From Rhipicephalus microplus (Eukaryota; Arthropoda; Arachnida; Ixodida; Ixodidae), in assembly GCF_043290135.1 (NCBI RefSeq), contig NC_134701.1:35553501-35617500 (forward strand): a DNA stretch of 64,000 nt, read 5' to 3'. Every line of letters begins with the position of its first letter. The first letter of the stretch is position 1. Below, in pieces: positions 56,545 through 64,000 of the stretch. The position numbers and the translations under genes are program-made. Below the pieces are notes generated by a model. The model worked only from the letters and a program-made list of their open reading frames with translations. It searched no databases and was not told the DNA's origin.

Positions 56545-56786
56545 AACTCTACCACTGTCACTGTATTTTGCGCTCTTGTATGTGTAAATTTTGTGCGCGC
56601 ATGTTTTTATACTTGTATAAGTACATTTTCTGTGCGTCTGTTCTCGGATCCTGCAAAATTATTGCTCGTGTGATTGTACAACTTTCTATTTTTTTCTTTG
56701 TTTTTGTATTTAGAAAAATGTCCCCCTCCTCATGTAATGCCCCTAAGGGGCCCTTAAGGGTCAAATAAATGATGATGATGATGATG
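55190..56786 (+). mobile_element. LINE E, 5'-truncated CR1-like element
   Basis: Reverse transcriptase from its fingers to a complete 3' end. The 3' UTR (56545-56786) contains the conserved TAATGCCCCTAAGGGGCCC block and ends in a (GAT)n tail. The same 3' block, as TAATGCCCTACGGGCCC, recurs at about 60172. Confidence 0.88.
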
Positions 56787-58857
56787 TATCTGTTACAGTA
56801 AAAAGTAACTAAATGCGTTACTTGTTACTCAAATAAAAAGGGAACGTTTGACGGCTCCACGTTATATATATACATAAAAAAAGTAATGCATTACCATTAC
56901 CGTAACCAAAAAAAAAAACATAACGAATGTTACCTCTGCCGTAGCTCCGGAATCATCAGTTTTAATCAATGTGTTTTTGCTGCAGAAACCCACAATGATA
57001 ATTTTTAAATTTCAAATATATGTTTCACACATACTATACCAAGCAAGGATTATACTCAATGTTCAATTAACGAGAATTATTTGTACAAATGTGCTGAATC
57101 TTAGCTATGTCATATAGAGGCTTAATGACGCCTGCCCATGTGATGGCTTCTGACTCTGCAGTGACACAGGGTGAAACCATTTTTTTTTTCCATTGGAGCA
57201 TTATACACAAAGTGAGGTTCAATATTCTACGGCATTCACAAAGAAGCTATCATTAAACTCTCAAGAAATTTACAGCAATCGGCCTTTCCTTGATCCTTCA
57301 GCACCTTTAATAAAGCATGTCGAAATCGGTACTGTTGGCCCTAGCAACCGAAATGGCCCGCCGTGCACCAGTAGGCAATCACGGAGGCCTACGGGGGCCT
57401 ACATTGGTGCCTTTTTATTGAGGAGGGGGGTATTGGGAAATGTCGTGGGGAGGAGGGGGGGGGGCACTTGGAAGTTTGTGACACCAGTTGTGGCTTGCAG
57501 ATGCGTAAGTCTAGAAAAATCACGAAAGGGGACACACATCTTGCAAGAGCAGCCATTTTGTTTTAATATTTTGCAGGTTTTATTTTTGTTTATATAAGAA
57601 ATAAAATCATGCCTAGAAATCAAATGGACAAACGAACGTAGGTTCCCAGCACTCGTAATTGCATTCTTCTATTGAGTCTTTTCCGGAACTAATCGAGAGT
57701 GGCAGTTGTGATTTCAATTGTCTCACACACCTGATGGGTATTGAGCACGTGTACACGCTACAAAAAGCATTAAAAAGTTGAATGTTTTATACATACTTAT
57801 CAAGCATTCTTATTTATGACGTTTTTTAAGAGAAATTTTAATGGGGCCCACTTGCAAGGAGTGTCCCCCTCCTCTGACCGAGCACAAAGGGGTCGGGGAG
57901 TCAACGTTCTCTGCAGGCGTGGTCAACGGGCCTCCAGGTCGTGACCAGTGTGGTCTGTGTATCTGAGCAAATATTGCATTTGCTCTCATCTGCACAAATG
58001 GCCATCGACAGGTTTTTGTCTTGGGGGTAAGCAAACCCTTCTTTCAACTTGCATCATGGCTGAGAGAGGGTGTCGTGTTGGTGTCGCTAGAGTGGGTAGC
58101 AAGTGCTGGTGCGGCTTGAAGGGGTCAAGTTGCACCACCCGCCTCGCCCACGCCCATGTCTACACTTCATTCATTGAACACTGCGGTGAGGACTAGTTGA
58201 CTAAATGCGTAGATTTGTTTTCTTCCGCATCTTATACCGCTACATAAAACACTCTCATATTGTGATAAGTAGGTATTTCGATTCGTTTGAAGGAAAGTAA
58301 TATTCAAGGCATGAGAGATACTCAAAAGAGCGGTTTTCTGCAATCGCAATGAGAAAACTCGTAGCAGAGGTGCTTCTTTTTTCGTGCAGCGTACAAAGTA
58401 AAAGAGAGATCTGATTCGGAAAAAGCGAACTGAGTGACGTTCGTCGGTACTTGCTCAATCTTCAATAAAAAAAAAAAAGGTTTCATGAAGTATGACGTAG
58501 CCAACAACAGAAACAAACTGCTGCATCTTAAATAAAAAAACAAGCAAAGTGCTGCACATTCTTGGTAGAACATGACTATTTTTTTGAAACATGCGTATTT
58601 TATTATGAACATGCGTATTATTTTATTTTTGAACATGCATATTTTATTATGAAAGCGAAATAAAAACAATTTATAAAACGCTTTGCATTCATCGGGATGT
58701 CGACACATCTGTGTAGTGTCATTAGTGCTACTTGGATTAAAATCCCTGAATTTCAACTAATTCAGTAACCTGTGGCATAAGAAACTTTTGAATTTTTAGT
58801 TTCGGTTTCCGCGCCACCGGCGCTGCCGATGAAAATTGGCCGCGCGCCACCACCGAT
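56787..58857. other. No gene recognised
   Basis: Contains TTAC/GTAAC-rich sequence just after LINE E (56790-56950), a G-rich run (57421-57472) and AT-rich DNA. Frames at 57193-57597 and 58322-58756 have no recognisable motif. Confidence 0.4.
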
Positions 58858-58925
58858 GAAATTACCGGCGTGCGCCGACAACGCCACCGCCGCCGACGCC
58901 ACCGCCGCCGACGCCACCGCTGCCA
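58858..58925. repeat. 15-bp GC-rich tandem repeat
   Basis: About three to four copies of GACGCCACCGCCGCC. Confidence 0.85.
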
Positions 58926-58959
58926 CACTTCTGAACAACCCCCACGCAGCCGCCGGTCG

Positions 58960-59330
58960 AAATTGCCTCAGCGCACACCTCTACCCGGCAGCTTCCTTGG
59001 CCTGCTGGATCGCCCAAAGTTGCTTGTACAGGCCTGAACTGAGCAGCGCAGTCCGCCTACGCGCCCGAAGGTCTTCATTGGAGGCCGTGACCTCAGAATT
59101 TCTGACTAATGCTGGTCATTCCCATAGGATATGGTCAAGAGTGGCTCTGGTGGTACAATACTGGCATAGATTAGAACTATAGACGTCGGGATATATGTGG
59201 TGCATGATGACGGGGTTCGTGTATGTGCGTGTTTGTAGCTGCCGCCACTGAACGGGCTTGGCCCGATTTAGCTTGGGGTGAGGCGGAGGGTACTCCCGCC
59301 TTTGCAGTCGATAGTGTTGAGTTAGGCCCA
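58960..59330 (-). mobile_element. LINE tail fragment with zinc-knuckle-like domain
   Basis: The minus strand reads LNRAKPVQWRQLQTRTYTNP, then CQYCTTRATLDHILWEW (near 59110-59160; the final C of the knuckle is W) and LRARRRTALLSSGLYKQLWA. This is the C-terminal region that follows RNase H in I/Jockey-type LINEs. Fragment only. Confidence 0.7.
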
Positions 59331-59692
59331 GTGTGACAACTTTTTTTGTTTCAAGCAGGAAACAAGCTTTTCCAACCTGTCACTGTGAAGCTCGTTCAAG
59401 CTAAGCCACTTTGAAAAAGTGATTTCAAAGACTTCTACAAATGTGAAGAGCTTCTCCGAAAGGCCTACCCATAGGCGTCCACACGAGGGGGGCAAAAAGG
59501 GCTGGCCACCTGGGAGGGGGGCGCTAAATCTGTTCTATACATTGACTAGGCAGCGAGGCACTCTTTTAGTCATCTAAAAGTGTGCGTAAAACGTAACATC
59601 TGCCTCATATACTGATTTAATAAGAAGGAGGCACCCTACAATCAACCTTCGCTCCCCCCTGAACGGCAAGCACGCCCATGGATCTACCCCTT
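59331..59692. other. No gene recognised
   Basis: At 59463-59530 a CATAGGCGTCCACACGAGGGG motif and G runs resemble a degraded MITE terminus, with a related CCATGGGCGTGCTTGCC motif in opposite orientation near 59665-59685. Confidence 0.4.
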
Positions 59693-59923
59693 TCAATACA
59701 GCACAGAGTGCTCGAAGTGCCGCGATATGTACCTCTCGCTGAAGTGCAGCTTGCACACAGCCGAGTTTTCTTGAAGCAACTTATCAGCGCGCGGGATCGC
59801 TCTCCACCACTTCGCTAGCAGAGCTTCGTCCTTCGGAACGCCGAATAACGCATGCTTCGTTTTAGTTGACTTGTAGCCTGTAGTGAACCCCAGGACGAAG
59901 CAATGGCTTTGTTTTCGTGCCAT
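59693..59923 (-). pseudogene. THAP-domain exon, second zinc ligand lost
   Basis: 76 codons from an ATG at 59923 on the minus strand: HCFVLGFTTGYKSTKTKHAL, then FGVPKDEALLAKWWRAIPRA, NSAVCKLHFSERYI. This follows the tick THAP pattern in which the start is normally C-x3-C followed by TTGYKS, a KWxRAIPR strip and C-x2-HF. Here the second Cys is Phe, so the zinc site is incomplete. It ends at a TGA after HSVLY; no transposase follows. It is either a decayed P-like transposase N-terminus or a host THAP exon. Confidence 0.7.
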
Positions 59924-59989
59924 GAGAGTGCATGCAGAAGCAATTCTTCCGTTGTAACAATAACAGACCCTTTGTTATTCAAGACTGCA

Positions 59990-60221
59990 ATTTCTCAGCA
60001 ATGCTTGTAACTATACGCAGTTTCCATTATCTATCTTTGTCTTGTATGTGCTTGAATTCTTATACATTTTTAGTTGACTTATGTTGCCTTCCTGATTTGC
60101 GCATCTGACACTTGTTTCTTTATTTTGTCTTTTTTTTTCTTGTGTGTTATAAATGTTGTACCCACCCCCTCTGTAATGCCCTACGGGCCCTGAGGGTATT
60201 CTAATAAATAAATAAATAAAT
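59990..60221 (+). mobile_element. LINE 3' UTR fragment
   Basis: Ends in TAATGCCCTACGGGCCCTGA and a (AATA)n tail, the same 3' block as LINE E with a different tail. No coding part is seen upstream. Confidence 0.7.
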
Positions 60222-61088
60222 GGTGTCAGAGTGGCACCGCAATAAAAAAAACGAGGACGAACGTGCCCGACGAAACTGTCGGAAACGTGCAAACAACGTA
60301 TAAACGATTGCGCGCGCCCCCACACGGCTCCTCCTCGGAGGCTTCAGTGCGCTCCGTAGGCGCCGCTTGCCGCTCATCACACTTTCCTGTTCTAGCCACT
60401 GTAGACTTATCAATCCATCCATTCTTAAAAAAGGCTGCCGCGCTGTAGGCGAAGTTTCGATGGGGTGAAAAAAAAACGGTTTTGCGCTTTTATATATAAC
60501 TTTGTGTTCGTTTGGAAATGAGGGTCAAAAAGTACGAGAGGCAAAGTCAATGCTGGGGCGTTTTATTTTCAAATAGAGTTTTTATTTTGTACATAGGCGC
60601 CACCCATATTAAGTGCAGTTAAAATTGCGATGCCCCTACAAGAGATCCGGATGTGCTGGAAACTATACTTCGAAATTCGTGGGCTGTATAGTAGGGGGGG
60701 GGGGGGGCACCGTCAAAGAATGAAGAAAAATGGCAGCCCGATCCGCAAGCGAGGTCAGACGACTGCAGCGTTCTACGTCCATGGATTAATTTTAAGACTT
60801 GATTGAATGAATTCTTCTTGCTCTCATTGAACTAGCACTGCTTTTCATTGTAACGCTGTTTCGAGAATTCTTGCAGACGCCCTAATCACAGCTGAACCAT
60901 GACGTGGTTTTATTGCTTCTCGAAATGTTCTTCGCTTCTTACGCTGGCCGTCCAGCCGTGCTCGCCACAACTGGTCTTTTCTATATATCAGACACGTTCA
61001 ATGGGAATTCTCGACGACAAGAAAAACGCTGTTCGGTGTGCGAGGGATAAATAAACAAAATCACAGCATATGCACGGAGTGAATGATT
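60222..61088. other. No gene recognised
   Basis: Contains a G16 run near 60694-60709. Nothing else identified. Confidence 0.4.
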
Positions 61089-61188
61089 AGTGGGGCGAAG
61101 CGTCCGTCCGTGCATTTGTTCGTCCATGCGTCCGTTGACTCCTATCACACTACAGCCCGCATAGGAGGGATGGACGCTTCGCCCCACT
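61089..61188. repeat. Fold-back, 17-bp arms
   Basis: AGTGGGGCGAAGCGTCC (61089-61105) and its perfect inverse (61172-61188), 66 bp apart, next to SINE copy 3. The loop also holds CGTCCGTCCGTG and GTCCATGCGTCCG sub-repeats. Confidence 0.85.
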
Positions 61189-61194
61189 CATCAC

Positions 61195-61442
61195 ATCAAT
61201 TGATTGATTGATTGTCGGGGTTTAACTTCCCAATACCACCATATGCTTATGAGAGACGCCGTATATAGTGGAGGGCTCCGGAAACTTCGACCACCTGGTG
61301 TTATTTAACGTGCACCCAAATATGAGCACACGGGCCTACAACATTTCCGCCTCCATCGGAAATGCAGCCGCCGTCGCTGGGCTTCAATCCCGCGACTACA
61401 GGTCAGCAGCCGAGTACCTCAGCCACTAGCCACCGCGGCGGG
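61195..61442 (-). mobile_element. tRNA-headed SINE, Ruka-like, copy 3
   Basis: Same element as 10181-10422 and 54481-54719. It begins with a (TTGA)n tail at 61195-61215 and ends with the tRNA-like head CCGCGGCGG at 61442. Confidence 0.78.
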
Positions 61443-61466
61443 GCTCATATCATTCACTTCGTGGAT

Positions 61467-61683
61467 ATGGCGAGCGACACCACCACGCTCATGTAGTGAA
61501 TGGACACAGTGGACACAGTTAGTACAAACTAAAGAACAAACAACATACATTTATTTAACTAATTTATAATGACGATATCGTCCGCCGAATGATACATCAA
61601 TCTTAATTGACACGCTAAGACACCCGTACACACTATTACCATACAATCAAACAACATAACACAAGAGCACACAAAAAGCGGCC
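61467..61683 (-). repeat. LTR-like direct repeat, left copy
   Basis: About 217 bp repeated in direct orientation at 63768-63985, starting GGCGAGCGACACCACCACGC. On the minus strand it contains AATAAA and ends TGTCGCTCGCC, suggesting the 3' part of an LTR. The internal region would be 61700-63760. Confidence 0.6.
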
Positions 61684-63129
61684 CGTAGTGCCGTCCACGG
61701 CAGATCCACCGCGAAAGACAACCGTTCGCGACAACCGCCACGCGCAGAAGAGGCTCACTCTACTCTCGCCCGCCACCAAGGCTTGCTTCCGCCAGGGGTC
61801 ACCACCGGCGCTACCACTCAACTAAACATGGTGATGATGACGATAGTGGTGCTCAACGCGAACATAACGCCATCGATCGCCCGTTGGTTGTCACCCCTAA
61901 AATAGGGCTTCTGTGCGAGACACGTGCGCCACGCAGTCCAAACAACTTTACAGGACGTGTCAACGTGTCAACACCCTCACATTTTTCCAACCTTAAATCA
62001 AACCATATTCCAAAAACAAATAAATTAGCTACACAAGCTTTAACAAAAAAATGGCATCACATGTTTCTTCATAATGTCTCTGCACCACGACACCGCCACC
62101 GGTCGACACTGCTGCACTGTCCGGCTCGACTTCACCTCAGTACCGGCCCCGCAACAGCAACGTAGCCGACGGCGCGATGATCCGTCATTCGCGCCGACAT
62201 GTCTTCCGGTTGTGACCAGCACTCACGAGGGCGCCGGACTGCAGGCAGTTGCGCAGGACCCAGGCATCTCTATCGCCCGACCTCCCGACCGCATTTCTGG
62301 CGAGCGGCGCTGAAGATGTGCAGAAGACAGCCTGCCGTGGATTACAAATAACACTCTCGCTGCGCACATTCCAAAACACTCGACAGAAACAATAGAGCAA
62401 GGCCTAGGGAAGGGAGCTTCGGGCTTTTCGCCCACGTGGTACGATGGTGAGTACTGCTAGCTAAACATCGGCGGCGGCCGAGATATCCATCAAAATAAAA
62501 CAAAAATCACTCATTGCCAACTCATTGCAAGCTTGACCTATCTCATTGCAGTTCATTGCAAGATAAAAAAAAGTGAGGGAAGCAGAGCGCAACACCTCAT
62601 CGCCACGATCCACCTAGTTGTACAACGTGCGACACCTAGGAGGCTGCGCAGAGCCTTAGGCCTAATAAGTCGCTCGGCAACAACCGGCATCCACCCAGCC
62701 TAGGCGTAGAAGAAGTAGCCGCGAGGAGACATCCACTATGTGAGGTGGCCCTATCGCTCGCCGCCCACAGCAGCTTACCGAGCGATCGGCGTCCACCGCC
62801 CCGGGGGGTGTCACGACGCGCCGGCGTCGAGCCGCAATACAAGACAGCAACGACGCCTGGCTCCCTGAGGCCAAAGAGATAGAAGAAGCTATTTACAGAA
62901 AATCGGACCACCCACGAGGCTTCCGTACTCACTCACTTCGGTCTTGGCCTACAAACCACGGGTCTTGCTCACCCCAGGATGCAGACCACATGGCTGTCGT
63001 CCCAATTCAACAACGGTTTTGAAAACTAATACCAACAAAAAAAACAACACTTGCGAGCGAAAAAAATAAAAACGCAACCTGCCGACAAATTCAAACACAA
63101 TACAAACCTATCTCCTCGCTTCTCAACAG
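61684..63129. other. Between the LTR-like repeats, no gene recognised
   Basis: GC-rich DNA. Frames on both strands (for example 62074-62313 and 62636-62932) have no family motif. If the flanking repeats are LTRs, this element lacks pol. Confidence 0.4.
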
Positions 63130-63520
63130 AGCACACCGGTGGTGGTAGAAACATTTATTGCCACTTTAGAGTGCGGGGGTCGAGCCCCCTTATGGCACGT
63201 GGGCACTCCCTCACGGTGAGAAGGTGCCCTTACAAAGCAAAGGAAAGCCCTTGAAGTGCGATCCTCCTTATGACACATGAGATGATCTGGCGCTGATCAA
63301 ATGCAGAAGTGCTGGTCATGATGGTCTCCCAGTATGACACTGCCACAGACGGAGGTGGGAGATGTGGGAAGGTGGGACATGTGAGGAGTATGTAGAGGAA
63401 GTCTCCTGGTTTGCCGCAAAGTTTGCACGAAGTGGTGAATTGTTCTGGGCAACGGGCGTTAAGAAATACGGGGTATGGAGCAGTCCAAGTTTATAGGCGT
63501 CGCCCATTTGCGGCCTGCAC
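63130..63520 (-). mobile_element. LINE tail fragment with CKLCGKPGDFLYILLTCP knuckle
   Basis: The minus strand carries CKLCGKPGDFLYILLTCP (about 63390-63440) followed by a hydrophilic tail including QRQIISCVIRRIAL, the zinc-knuckle-like end of an I/Jockey or R1-type LINE. Only the 3' end is present. Confidence 0.7.
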
Positions 63521-63767
63521 TATGTTTAGGAATAGGGCGGGGGGTGTGTATATTCTTTGTTATTCCCGGTAATACGATAGAATATCACGAAAAGAGAGCA
63601 AGCGCTCATCGACTTGTGGAGTGAGCTCCATTTCACCGCCGACGCTAGCAAAGAAGTCCCCCTATGCCTACTCTACCCCGGCTCTAACAAAAGCTTGTAC
63701 CGAACCGCAAAAACTGTCGTCCGATACTCCAAGAGCTCCATGTTGGGCAGCCAGTGTGGGGTCTCGA

Positions 63768-63985
63768 ATTGGGCGAGCGACACTACCACGCTCATGAAGT
63801 GAACGGACACAGTGGACACGGTCGGCACAGACCAAAAAACAAGATACGTTTATTTAACTAATTTATAACGAAGATATCATCCACCGAATAATACATCAAT
63901 CGTAATTAACACACTAGGACATTCGTACACACTATTACCATACACTCAAACAACATAACAGCAAGAGCACACAAAAGGCAGCGTT
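63768..63985 (-). repeat. LTR-like direct repeat, right copy
   Basis: Direct repeat of 61467-61683. Beyond its left edge the minus strand reads CCAATTCGAGACCCCACACTGGC, where a primer-binding site would be expected. The window ends 15 bp after it, so its full length is unknown. Confidence 0.6.
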
Positions 63986-64000
63986 GCCAACGCTTCACTC

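Overview
Eukaryotic, repeat-dense DNA, most likely from an ixodid (hard) tick. The inference rests on three scattered copies of a ~240-bp tRNA-headed SINE that resembles the tick SINE family Ruka, on several diverse CR1/L2-like and RTE-like LINEs, on Gypsy (Ty3) retrotransposons and on THAP-domain P-like transposon remnants. I see no host protein-coding gene that I can support. Almost every recognisable reading frame belongs to a mobile element and most are broken.

Layout. 380-6800: a minus-strand LINE (LINE A) split by a 4.36-kb hAT-like insertion (1439-5794) whose two ends are filled by a GTGAGT-type minisatellite. 6845-9201: decayed P-element-like (THAP) transposase. 10181-10422: SINE. 10860-12545: plus-strand LINE lacking its reverse transcriptase. 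12673-20160: plus-strand LINE (LINE B) cut by a 5'-deleted Gypsy element, a 5'-truncated LINE, a probable solo LTR, and at its right edge a P-like element (20161-21834); each interruption has a target-site duplication. 21835-27470 is mostly unexplained AT-rich DNA with one long fold-back repeat. 28062-31473: tandem ~460-bp units each carrying a tRNA-like pol III module, five on the minus strand and then three on the plus strand, joined at a palindrome and bounded by (AT)n. 31580-37114: almost complete Gypsy element C (minus). 37197-47002: Gypsy element A (plus), whose gag is split by a 4.66-kb LINE (LINE D, minus).

LINE D is the most informative element: a long ORF2 (endonuclease plus reverse transcriptase), an RRM-like ORF1, a 2A-type ribosome-skipping motif ending in NPGP near the ORF1 start, and a 5' region built of 285-bp monomers that stay in frame with ORF1.

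47003-64000 is mixed: hammerhead-like motifs (47238, 51038), tRNA-like heads, a 5'-truncated LINE (55190-56786), a THAP exon with a lost zinc ligand (59693-59923), LINE tails, and an LTR-like direct repeat pair (61467 and 63768). The elements do not form a pathway; together they record successive nested insertions. All similarity statements are from reading the sequence and memory of the families; no search was run.
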